A stretch of 64,000 nucleotides of DNA from Hibiscus mutabilis (lineage: Eukaryota > Streptophyta > Magnoliopsida > Malvales > Malvaceae), in NCBI GenBank assembly GCA_019671005.1, contig CM033718.1, forward strand, positions 19,038,014 through 19,102,013. The letters run 5' to 3'. Both the position numbers and the translations under genes were made by a program. Below the pieces are notes generated by a model. That model was not told where the DNA came from. It searched no databases and saw only the letters and a program-made list of their open reading frames with translations. Below, piece by piece: positions 9,872 through 20,614 of this stretch; positions within the stretch are counted from its first letter, which is position 1; every line of letters starts with the position of its first letter.

Positions 9872-11599
9872 TTTCGGGCCAAAGTAACGGAGTGGTTCTA
9901 GGCATTACTTTGATTGGTTCCTATCAAGTGTTGGCACGACCCTGAAGGTCCAGTTGTTGAGCTCTTCCCCTGGGAGGCACGGGCGAATTCTGGCCAAAAA
10001 CTAGTTAGGCTTGCTCCCGTCACCGATCATGTTTACATCATTTCTTCTAAAGCCTCACTAATCAGCTCTTCTTGGAGGCGACTTTCACCTTCCTGGTTTG
10101 CCTTTTGAATATCCTCCTCCCGGTTTTGGATCCCCCCATATACGAAGATCCTTCTGAAGTTTGAATAGGTTATGGGAGCCCAAGGAATGTTTTCCCCCCT
10201 CAACCTGGCTTTCCTCTATTCTTGTCTCTTTTTCCACTCTTGCCTCTTTTGCAGAAAGTTAGGCTTATAGCCAAGTCCAAAGTGCTCCACCTTGTGAATT
10301 GTGCTAACGGGACGAAGACGCCCGTGTAGATTCCTCCCTACACCTTTATTCTCTCTTGCTCCTCTTCCTAGGGTTTCGAACACCATCAATTTAGTGTAGT
10401 TTGACAACTTTGGGCATGTAACTTTACTTCATTCGGCAACAAAATTAGCATTGATAAGTTCCAAGGCTCTGAAGCCACACTCCATCACTTCTCCATCGAT
10501 AGGGATGTATGGTGTATCCAGAGTTACCGAAGCGATGATGTCCTCTTCTGCATTCACTGTTACTAACTTCTCCTTGGTGACAAACTTTAACTTTTGATAG
10601 AGGACGGAACGACATCGACTGAGTGTATCCAAGGCCTACCTAACATGAAATTGTAAGATGGCTGGATGTCCATGACCACGAAATTGACCACATATTCAGT
10701 GGGACCAATGAGCAGGGGTACTTCTATTTTCCCGACCACATCTCTTTGAGCCCCGTCAAAAGCTCGTACCGTATTATGAAATGGTTTCATATGCGAGCTG
10801 TCGATTGGTAGCCGTTGTAGCGTAGCTAATGGAATGACATTCAGTGTGTAGCCATTATTAATCAACACGCCCGACAGCACATAACCTTTATAGTGGGCAG
10901 TAATGTTCAAGTCTTTGACGGACCCTGTACCTTCCCCTGAAATCTCGTCATCACTGAAAGTAATGTGATTTACGTCAGTAATGTGACCGATGATATGATC
11001 TAATCTCCCAACAGAAATGTCTTTTGCAACGAATGTCTCATTCAAAACCTTCAACAATGCCTCTTGATGCTTTTCTGAATTGAGTAACAGATCAAGCACT
11101 AAAATTTGAGCTGGTTGTTTCTAGAGTTGATCGACGACATTATACTCATTGTGCTTCAGAAATTTCAAAAATTCTTATGCTTGCGTTTCTGTGATGGGCT
11201 CCTTGATCTTTGTAGGTGGGTCTTCTCCAAACAACCTTTCAGGTTCTACTCCAGCTTCCTGGACTTTCTCCTTTGGATCCCTCAAGTTTTCTAGAATGTA
11301 GCACCGACCACTTCTTGTTAGATGCCCCACGTCGCTTACTTCTCTGCCACCTGGTTGAGCAAGTTCCGTTTCCATCATCCTCTTTTCCTCTTGTGCACTG
11401 GACGATCCCGGGATCGTAACGCTTGCGACGAAATTCTATGGAACCATCTTGGTGTCTTTGAAAGGAACAAAATTTGTAGTAGCAATTAGGATTTTGGGAG
11501 CCACTTTTGGTTCACTTGCCTTATTCGTCCTGAGACCGAGGACAAGTGGCCTCTTGGCATTGTATCTAGTTTCTTGACTCTCTAATGCACAAACTTCAA
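9872..11599 (-). pseudogene. Element A protease and G-patch region
   Basis: The aspartic protease processes the polyprotein. Its active-site box reads GVLINNGYTLNVIP where B has LLIDNGSALNVMP, so the catalytic Asp is now Asn. The flap/helix part LLIGPTEYVVNFVVMD and SYNFMLGRPWIHS follow. A frameshift near 10600 moves on to KLKFVTKEKLVTVNAEED. After a TGA at 10429-10431, shared with B, comes a G-patch-like stretch: GVGRNLHGRL..., FGLGYKPNFLQ (10407-10216). G-patch modules follow protease in several retroelements and bind nucleic acid. Ends at the predicted splice donor. Confidence 0.82.
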
Positions 11600-13337
11600 A
11601 CTCTTTTACTCATTTCCCCTTCTCAAAAAACTCTATCTCCTTGTTGTCCATCATAGTTTGAAGCAAATGACGGAATTCTTCACAATGCTGAATATCATGA
11701 TCTTCTAACTGATGGTACTCACAGTACAGGCCACACCCTTCTTTGATCAACACCATCCCCCGATTGATGAGACATGCCATACACAACTGTTGAAAGACCA
11801 ACCTCAAAGGAGACTGGACTTCGGACACGCTCTTTTTGGCTTTCTCGGTGAACTTGTCTTCAATGGCATTTACACCCTGTCCCCCGTGTTTCGGCAACGG
11901 ATTAGTGATCGTGCTGGGATCCCCTAGCTCTAACACCCCAGTTCGAATCAGATTCTGAATGAACTTTTTGAAAGCTATACAATTCTCGATTGAGTGTCTT
12001 GTGACATCAGCATGATACTCGTAGTGCTCTTTAGGGTTATACCAAGACGGGTATGATGGGTTATAAGGGGTAACGTGGTACAATTGGACCAGATCGGCCT
12101 TGTATAACTACGAGTAGAGTTCTTTGTAGGTGATTGGCAAAGGTGTGAAAGACCTATCATCCCTTTCCTTCTTAGGTCCTTTGTCTTCTCTCTTGTTGAA
12201 GTTTCTGGAATTCCCTTCTAGAGCCTGCGGCTGGGAAATGGTGAAGTTCTTGGTCTTTTCAAAAGCATTGGTGTTGTTCACTTCATGATCATTCTTCTTG
12301 AACTATTTCCGTGAATGATCCCCTCCATCGATCCTTCTGCTCTTGATGGCCGCTTCAATGCGTTCGCCAGTCATGACCATTTCTGCAAAGCTACTGATAG
12401 GGTTACTAATCAGCCGATCATAAAGTGTTCTTTTCAATGTGTCTACGAACATAGGGGAGATCTCATGTTCATGAAGCGGTGGTTGGACTTGGGCTGCCAC
12501 ATCACGCCACCTTTGAGCATATTCAACGAAGGGTCTCATTGCGCTTCTATTCCATGCCTTGTAACAACAGTCGGTTGGGAACCATGTCAGTTACATGCTT
12601 GTACTGATCAGTAAAAGCTTTCGCTAGATCTCTCCACGACTTGATCTGAGCCCTGGTCAGTTGGTTATACCACCTTAGAGCAGACCCAACTAAGCTGTCT
12701 TGAAAATAGTGAATCAATAGTTTCTCATTACTAGTAAAACCGGCCATCTTCTGGCAAAACATTATTATATGAGCAGATGGGCAGGTACTTCCGTAAAACT
12801 TCTCAAAGTCTGGAGCCTTGAACTTGTATGGGATCTCCACATCAGGAACCAGGATGAGTTCCCTAGCACTTAACTCATAGGTTTCATCCTCATCTTCTTT
12901 CACTCGGAGCTTTTCCTCTAGGTCCTTCCGAGTGTCTTCTAGTTGCTTAGTGAACTCCGCTTTCATTTGATTCAGCTTTTCTAATTCATCAAAATCTGGG
13001 ATGCCGTCTCTGATAAACTCGGGATTCCCAAAGGTCACCCCTGGTTGAGTTTGAGCTGCTGCACCCGTATGAGAGGCATAGACGCCTTGTGTAGGGTTTG
13101 ACGAAGGATCGATAAACAAAGGATTCCTGATGGTTTGGGCATAAAGGCGATCCCCCAAGTTTTGGGCAGGGCCCTATATGGTACCCTTATCTCTTGCCTC
13201 AGTTGAGCTTGCAACAATTGCGATATCTCCCTCATCATGTCTTGCTAGGACTTGAGAATTGTTTCCCTTAATACTTGTTGGGTTCATTCCATTTGACTAC
13301 GTAGATCGGCTTCCAGCTTCGCAAAACCTTTCTCCAT
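11600..13337 (-). pseudogene. Element A gag (capsid and nucleocapsid-like)
   Basis: Gag forms the virus-like particle. The start ATG (13335-13337) gives MEKGFAKLEADLRSQME, a short coiled coil, then TGA (13284-13286) and a later TAG. The capsid core follows (13158-12303): PYKFKAPDFEKFYGSTCPSA, LLIHYFQDSLVGSALRWYNQ, WRDLAKAFTDQYKHVTDMVP, MFVDTLKRTLYDRLISNP. Then come two zinc-knuckle-like boxes of type C-x2-H-x4/5-H-x4-C; the first has lost its first Cys (YEYHADVTRHSIENC), the second is intact (CEYHQLEDHDIQHC). Frameshifts near 12540 and 12090. The bases 13338-13583 upstream hold nothing recognisable. Confidence 0.88.
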
Positions 13338-13583
13338 TTGCTTTGTTCGTAAACAAGTATGATATGGATGTGGAATGATGGTAATTTTAAAGAACCAAAA
13401 TGTAATCTTTTTTGTTTCTGAAACAGAAAGCTTTTTAGTTAATTATCTATTATCGAAACAAAGAATGCAAATAAATGAAATATGCATGAATGCAATGAGC
13501 AACACTGAGTCTGGAAAATATCATCGTTAAACGACTTTCATTAATAAAAACACAATCTTGGAACAATAACTAAAGAAAGCCAA

Positions 13584-15630
13584 CTACACATATGACTTTA
13601 GGGTGGTATCGAGGTCGATGATCTCTCTTAAAATCCAAACAATCCTCTCTCCTTCTTCAGATTCATCGTCGACACAATCATGAAGTTCAGTAGCGTCTTC
13701 TGCCAAGAGTTGTATCTTCTGGGAGATTCCTTGCATCCTAACCATCCATTGTGCTAACTCCTGCTCTTGTCTCCAAATGGTGTAGGTGGCGAACTGTAGT
13801 TGCTCCAAACTCGTCATCGGGTGTACTTGAATCGCTCCCCTAAAGCTTGCCACATGATAATTGAGTTGTTGAACCTCGGTTTCCAATTCTTCAATGTGAG
13901 TCTCCAAAGCCTAGTTCTCCGTCTTGCTTTCCTTTAACTCGCTAGTCGAACCTTTGTGCTTGAAGAGAGACTTCTCCAGACACTTAACCTGATCCTTCAA
14001 GGCTTCTTTTGGTGACGTTCTTTCTCGAGCTACCTAGAGTGAGAAGTGTGCAAGTTCTTCATTTCTTGGGTTAAAGTAAACACCCGGTCCCTGTTCTCAC
14101 AATACATCCTTTTATAATTCTCGGCTCTCGCTTTCTCCTCCCTGAATCAGAGCTCTATCCCTTCGCTTGATCCACCTTCTACAACTCTTTTGCTTTTGCT
14201 TAGCCTCTTGAGTTTCTGGATCTCGTCCTTTTCTAACTTGAGCTCGAGTTCCAATTCATCATTTTCTCTTTTGCAAACCTTTAACCATTCCTTCAAACTG
14301 TATCTTCTCCAACTCGAAGTTGAATTTTTCTTGGCGAGCTTTCTCCTCGAGCTTGAGATACCTTTCCTACTCTTCTTCAAGTTGTTTCCTCATCAACTTG
14401 GCTTCGTACCTAACCTCTCTTCTATGGTCCTTTTTCTATCGGGGTTCAACTGGGGAATGTTGTTCCAGGATGCAGAAACATCGTACACCACTGCCTTGTA
14501 GCCCTTTTCCTTCTCATAATCCATGTTGAACTCATTCAAGCCTTTGGTAGCCGGAACAAACTGCTTCGAGCCATACTGTCTCAAAACCATGAGAGGAGCA
14601 TAAGCAATGTGCCCCCAAAGTCCAAGTAATGGCACCCAAGAGTGTATTCCGCACCTATAGGGATACCTCTTGCAGAAAGCCACGGAGCCCTCCAAACTAT
14701 ATCTTCTTCCTTCAAGTTGCTGAGAACATCTTCCCAAACTTCGTCAGATCTTCTGGAGGGCTAATATTTCTTTCGCAGAAATTCTTCTAAAGGTAAGAAA
14801 CTGCCATTGTAGAGAGGCTTTGAGAAATTAGCATCTGACCACAAGTGACTGTAGAACCAGACTGTCAAAAGCTGCGAGCAACCATGAAAATGACCCCCAC
14901 CATGCTCCCGGCAAAATCTCATAGATCGAAAAGTTTTAGCTAAAATCACGGGCACTGGATTGGTTCCACCACTCAAACGGTCAAACAAGTCTAACACTGC
15001 CGGGTCAACTAGCCCTTGTGCCTGGGGAAAGTGCACTAACCCATAAATTAACAATGCGAGGAGATCCCACTGAACTCGGCCTACCGGATGTACAGAAGCC
15101 AGGGCTAGAATCTCATCCCATCTGAGATACTTCTTACCGTTCCAGGTAATGACCTGATGCTCGACCCAGGATTCCAACATGTCCAAGAATCTCTTGAGCT
15201 TGCCCCGGAAGGCTTTGTTCTTACTAGGCTTCGAGTATAGCTGAGTTTTGTCAATATTCTCACAACTTAAAAGATCTTGATATTCTTCAATCGTAGGGGT
15301 CAAATCGAAGTTATCGATTGTAAAACAACTATAGGCAGGATTCCAGAACCTCACCAAGGCTTGTAGCAGTGCCTGATCCATCGGAACATCTAGCAAATAC
15401 GCAATGTCACCATATTCCCCTCTGAAAATGCACCTTGTTTCCAAGTCCCAACTATTCCACACTGTCCTCAGCCCGAAAGTATCATTGTATTATGTATTCA
15501 TGAATGTCTCTACTGCCAATGTTAACCTAAATCCGACAGAAATACTGTCTCCCTCATACGAATGTTCCCCTTCAGACCATATCTGTACGTCGGAGTTCTT
15601 TTCCTCATTGCTGCGAACTAGGTCTCCCAT
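13584..15630 (-). pseudogene. Element A ORF1 (DUF7745-like N half, coiled-coil C half)
   Basis: This is the extra ORF upstream of gag typical of Ogre-type elements; its function is unknown. I start it at ATG 15628-15630 (MGDLVRSNEEKNSDV), matched in B. The N half (to about 14390) has GEYGDIAYLLDVPMDQALLQ, FWNPAYSCFTIDNFDLTPT, EEYQDLL, PSKNKAFRGKL, HPVGRVQWDLLALLIYGLVH and GGHFHGCSQLL, which I recall as the plant DUF7745 family. The C half (14380-13584) is Lys/Glu/Leu-rich coiled coil ending LDTTLKSYV. A stop after TFMNT and several frameshifts interrupt it. The protein may act with Gag; this is inference. Confidence 0.8.
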
Positions 15631-16343
15631 CAATCTAGCCTTTAACTTCAGACTATTTCCAACTCAATGTGCTCTTTATGATATGACAATAATGTGCAAA
15701 ACAAAAGAACATGAATGAAAAGAAAAAGGAAAAGAGTTAGTTGTGAGATAAAAACACGAAAGTAAGAAAAGATAAACATAAACAGTTTACATAAGAAAAG
15801 AACCTTAACCACAGGAATTCTAGTTCGCTAAGGTTATCTGCATGGCTCTAATAGGGGTGGGCTTCTTAAATTCTCACACATGGGCTTGGTTCTAATTAAG
15901 GGTACCCGAACCTATCTTATTGCCTACTAAGGCAACAAGAACCCAATTCTGGCCCATTATAAGCTTGCGAATTGGTTCAATTCAAGGGAAAGCACGACCT
16001 GATGACGTGGAGGGCTGCTCACATATCAAAAGGCGTGGATTCTGAAAGTGAATTACCGACCCATGGAGGGCTACTCATGTGGGTATGTGGTGTTTCACTC
16101 CCACTTAAGGGAAGAAGCTCGGGTATAGAGCTTAATGATATTATGCAACACATGACGGTGAATCCTTAGAATTAAATGAAAAATTAATTTGAGGACCACC
16201 AATTATCAAGGCCCGTAAAATCTCGATTACATTTTCAAAGAAGAATCTTCTTGGTTAAAATCAATTAAAATCCCAACAGCTTTCATTATTTAAACACAAC
16301 AATTTCTTTTTCGCCTAACTCTCTTTTATTTTTTACAAAACAT
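15631..16343 (-). other. Element A leader with conserved RNA motifs
   Basis: This 0.7-kb stretch between PBS and ORF1 has no believable ORF. It holds a hairpin TTGCC-loop-GGCAA (15920-15935; minus-strand loop TTAGTA) and, 12 nt further along the transcript, the 8-bp palindrome GGGTACCC (15900-15907). AGAGCCATGCAGA lies beyond (about 15836-15848). All recur in the leaders of B and F. They are good candidates for packaging or dimerisation signals. Confidence 0.6.
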
Positions 16344-16361
16344 TCCCCATTGGAGTCGCCA
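16344..16361 (-). other. Primer-binding site, tRNA-Arg, element A
   Basis: The minus strand reads TGGCGACTCCAATGGGGA, starting 3 nt after the 5' LTR. It matches the 3' end of plant tRNA-Arg (as recalled) with one or two mismatches, and resembles the sites of B and F. tRNA-Arg priming is a Tat/Ogre trait. Confidence 0.85.
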
Positions 16362-16535
16362 AGCTATAGCGACATTTTTTCCTTTCTTTTTGAAAAAAAG
16401 AAGTTTTGCCGTATTAAGGGCGTTTGTTTAGAAAATAAGTCGGCTACTAATTATCTGCTAAATTATTAATGAAAATCCTTTGGGAAATTGGGAATTTCTT
16501 TTGAAAACTTTAAAATTTCCAAAACGATGAAAATT

Positions 16536-16572
16536 TGGAGTCGCCACCGGCCACTTGGGTAAGTTAAGCCGG
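16536..16572 (-). promoter_or_regulatory. PBS-like motif and hairpin in U5 of A
   Basis: TGGCGACTCCA (minus strand, 16536-16546) repeats the first 11 nt of the PBS about 185 nt upstream of it. It is flanked by inverted arms CCGGCC (16547-16552) and a mutated GGCCGG (16567-16572). In the 3' LTR the arms are perfect (1077-1082 and 1097-1102). B and F have counterparts. Confidence 0.5.
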
Positions 16573-19170
16573 ACACTATAAAACCAAAGACTTGCTACGA
16601 AAGGGTCTGGGAGTTGGTTACGTGTGGGGAAGGATTTGCCCCCATCACGCCCGGAGATCGGTACCAGAAAATTTGTTGCTCCTAAAAGAATGAAAGTTAT
16701 TGAAATTTATATTGAGTGTAATTCGAAATTCTTAGATAAAAATTAACCTTGACTACACAGGCCTTATCGAATTGGAGGACTAAAATTAATTAAACATTTA
16801 ATTAGTAAGGTTGATGATATGTCAGACCATAGATTAAACCGACATCGAATAAGCCCAACTATCGAGTTAATTTATGATTCGACCCCCATACGTCACCTTT
16901 ATGCATGATGCAAACATTTAAGTATGAAATGACAATTTTATTAATTTTAAATCCATTCACCTCGGGACGGTAAGAATTAATCCGAATATTTGGTCAACAT
17001 CCTTTAAGCTCAGACTATTACGACACAAATATTTGAATTAATAAATAACTCCCCTTTTATAATTTAGATTGATTAACGATGCATCTAAGATTAAAGAATA
17101 CATTAATGTCAATTAAGGTATGTCAGTCAAGGGCATAAATGTAAACACATAAAAAAGGCCAATTTTGACATGTATGTAGCTCAATTATGTATTTAACCCT
17201 AAAAGGATTAAGAAGCTCAATTTATGAGGGCTAAATTGCAATTTAGTGCTAAGTTAGGCTTAAAATCGATTTTTCCCTCGATGGTAATTAAGAAATGTTT
17301 AATTAATCTAATGAATTTAACATTTACCCCAATAAGTCAAGGATAAATTTAAATTCACTAAATTAATCTGAACACTAATCTAATTAAAGTCTTAAAAAGA
17401 CTAAGAATAATTTAATTCTACGATCGCGCCCCTATAAGTCGGGCACACGATTTATTCGAATTAATTTGACTATTCCTAATCTAAGCCTAAAAGGAACTAA
17501 CTAAGTTCTACAATCTAAGCCCAAAGCATAGGCCCAAACTATTGAAACTAATCTAAAAAAATCCAAAGCCCAAATTGTTATTATGTAATGGAAGCCCAAA
17601 AGGTTTAAGATACATTATATTAAAATAATATAGTATATAAAAAATATTATTTAAAAACATACATTGAAATAAATTATGTATTAAAGTTATGACATATAAA
17701 TATAAAAACCTATTATTTAAAAGTATACATTAAAGTAAATTATGTATTGAAGTTATATTATACATAGGAAAAACATACTATTTAAAAGTATATATTATTT
17801 ATTTTACCAAAATTTTCTATATACTTTAAACCATAAACTACATATATATTTCATTTTCACATAACATTATTATATGCTTCAATAACTACATATTTTATGT
17901 ACCAAAAATGTATACGTTATATTCTTCAAAAGTCATACTACATACCTTAAAAACTGTGCAGTATTTCCAAAAACATGTATGTATTATTTTATATGATTAT
18001 ATTATGTACTTTGAAAACTATATGTTATAGGTCCTATATATATTATCTTTTACAAAATCGTATCTTATTCTTTAAAACCATTATATATCGAAAGCATTTA
18101 TTATATATACATATATACATTTATATATATATATCTAAAAATTTTACCATATATTAAAAATATAATATTTATATCAAACATTTATATTCATATTTATATT
18201 TTATATTTCATTTTATTTATGTATTTTATTTCTTTTCTTTTTTTAGGAAAAAATTCTGATTTTTATTCTAAAATGTGTTATAAGTTGAGGACTATTCATA
18301 ACATTGTACCAATTTTTAATTTATCAAAAAATGCATGCTAAACACGAGAGTATACGTCACGTTTTTTATTTATGCTGAATCATGTACATATTGAACTTTC
18401 ATTCGTTTGAACTAACCTTGTCCCTAAAATCACTATCACAAAAGAGTAAAATAACATAAAAATTAAATCACAAGTATTAAACATGAATATGTAAAATTTA
18501 AACAAAAAAACATAAAAATGAGTAAGTAAAGTAACATAATTTGAAACTGGAAACAGGACCTAATTGTGAGAAAATAAAGTATAAAGACAAAATTAAAAGA
18601 AATAACAAGGATGCAATTGAAAATTTTGAAAAACTATGAAGGACCCAAAGGATAATTTGAAAAGGCGGAATGGCTTCCCATGGTAATTATCCCACACAGA
18701 GGGACTGAAAGTGCAATTGGACCATGCAGAAGCCCTTCCGGCATGATTATTTTAGGGCGAAAGGACTTAAAGTGATATTATGCCATTTTTAAAATTATAA
18801 CGTTATATATACCCCTTTTATCCGAACTTTAAACCCTTTTTGACCATTTTTTGCGTTATAACAATTCCCCCCCCAAAAAAATGCTTTGAACAGGTTCTTC
18901 ATGTTCATTTGGGTTCATCATGAACCTAGATTCCGGTGACCTACTCCGCCGCGTTTTCCAGAAACCGGCCACTCCCCGGCCGTGTCAGCCGCCGCTCGAA
19001 CCAAAACTGACCCAAAAAATCTTATTTTCGACTAAAACCTCAAAACCGAAACCAGAATAAGATCCCAGCCTTGTTACGTTCACATCATTTCACTCATTCA
19101 TCATGGAAGATGCTGAAGATTATCAACGGCAGAGCTACGGCGGCGAGAGGGTAAACCCTAATCTGTTTTC

Positions 19171-19184
19171 TTATATATATATAT
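19171..19184 (-). promoter_or_regulatory. Candidate TATA box in 5' LTR of A
   Basis: A run of alternating TA on the minus strand is followed by AAGAAAACAG. It is present in both LTRs (the other near 3705-3722). A second conserved candidate TATATATAA lies at 18803-18811. Which one is used cannot be told from sequence. Confidence 0.3.
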
Positions 19185-20239
19185 TTGTTTATGCATGCTT
19201 CGATTACATATGAGAGAAAAAAAAGTACCTTGAAAGGTTTTGCTATTTATTTGCTTCTGGATTTTCCCCGTTCGAAACTTGGGGTTACAAAAAGTGGCTG
19301 ATTACATATTATATCTGATTTTTTTGTTTACAATCTTAAGCAAACTTTAATTGAAAATACTGTTGATGATGCCTAGGATTAGCTTCTAACATACTTTAAT
19401 ATTTTTTGTCTTGCATGGTGAGTGGAAGCCGGTAAAAAAGATGACGTGAGCGGGATTTCCGGTGACTGGGCCACGTGATCGAGGAAGACGAAGGGCTTGG
19501 AGCGTCGGTGCATGAGAGCCGAACGGTCGCAGCCGTGGGAAACACGCGCGCGTGGGGCTCTCGGCTTCATCTGGGGCTCGATCTGGACCGTTAGATCAGA
19601 TCTGATCCAACGACCAGATGCTGGCAGCTGCTAAAAAGGATAAGGTGGAATCAGATTAGTGTTAAGGGTTTTTGTATTAGGTTTGGGCCAAACAGGCCTT
19701 TGTATTGTTATTATATTTTTTTGGATTTTAAATATGTAATGGACCTGCACATTTATAAATATTTGGGCCTATGTTTTAATTATGATCTATTTTATATAAT
19801 TATCAGTATCATATTTATTTTATTATTTATTATTATTATTATTATTATTATAAGATAACAACAATATTCATGTACACATACACATGTACATACGAATAAT
19901 AATACACACTTAACATGTACATATAAACACATATGCAATATACAACATTCATATTCAAGTAATAATGGCATTGAAATAACAAATACATACATATGCTCAT
20001 TCACATTTAAATAATAGTAAATACACATACATATATTACATGCAATTTGGACAAACAACACATACATTCATGTTTAAAATAAGCATTCATAATGAACATG
20101 CACTTTTGATATACACTTTATATGTATACTAACACACATAAGCCCATTTTATAATCACATAATAATAAGATAAACATATATAAGCCCATTATTGAAAAAT
20201 AAATAAAAAGGTTAACCCCGGGCAAAATTAGTGATTACA

Positions 20240-20244
20240 AGTAA
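20240..20244. repeat. Right target-site duplication of element A (AGTAA)
   Basis: Identical to 889-893; it lies directly after the LTR end GTGATTACA. Confidence 0.93.
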
Positions 20245-20456
20245 CATATAATGTAAGTATGAAAGGAAACAACTAAATACCTTGTTCGAATACCTTTGAT
20301 AATTTGAAATCAAATATGAGTTACTTGTATGATAAGTAAGTATGATTGGTTGCTTGCTTGTTCTTGTATTGCTTGTATTATCTTGTTCATTGTCCTTGCT
20401 TGCCTATGTAACGCTCCCGAGCCGGTTTACTACTAGCCCGGGGTAGGGGTGTTACA
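20240..20456 (+). mobile_element. Element C 5' LTR, second part
   Basis: This is the continuation of 1-893 after element A. It ends in GGGGTGTTACA, the usual end of chromovirus LTRs of this type; element E, read on its own strand, ends GTGTTACA. Confidence 0.8.
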
Positions 20457-20462
20457 TTTAAT

Positions 20463-20475
20463 TGGTATTCAGAGC
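20463..20475 (+). other. Primer-binding site, initiator tRNA-Met, element C
   Basis: TGGTATTCAGAGC is the tRNA-iMet complement TGGTATCAGAGC with one extra T, six bases after the LTR end. The insertion may have ended priming. Confidence 0.8.
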
Positions 20476-20614
20476 TTTACGTTTAGTCGATTCTAGGACT
20501 AAACCGAGCTATCATGCATCATATAGGATACTTGTGCAACCTAGGAGACTTGTATTGAATAGCTTGTGTCTTGCTTCTTAAACCGAATCCCTAATTGTTC
20601 TATTTGAATGTAGA

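Larger units (their letters stand above)
894..20239 (-). mobile_element. Element A: complete Tat/Ogre-type Ty3/gypsy retrotransposon, 19.3 kb
   Basis: The limits are set by two long direct repeats (894-4793 and 16365-20239), TG...CA ends and a perfect AGTAA duplication. Read on the minus strand the order is 5' LTR, tRNA-Arg PBS, leader, ORF1, gag, protease with G-patch, predicted intron, RT, RNase H, archaeal-type RNase H, integrase, 3'UTR with short tandem repeats, PPT, 3' LTR. Giant LTRs, a tRNA-Arg primer, an ORF upstream of gag, an intron between pro and RT, and two RNase H domains are the known marks of the Tat/Ogre lineage. All coding regions carry stops and frameshifts, so this copy is non-autonomous. 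It sits in the 5' LTR of element C. Confidence 0.93.
16365..20239 (-). mobile_element. Element A 5' LTR (3.87 kb)
   Basis: It is the partner of 894-4793, with the same order of A/T-rich block, promoter-like region and terminal GTGATTACA. The inner end is TATAGCGAC (TG mutated to TA). Divergence from the other LTR is a few percent by eye, so the insertion is not recent. Confidence 0.93.
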
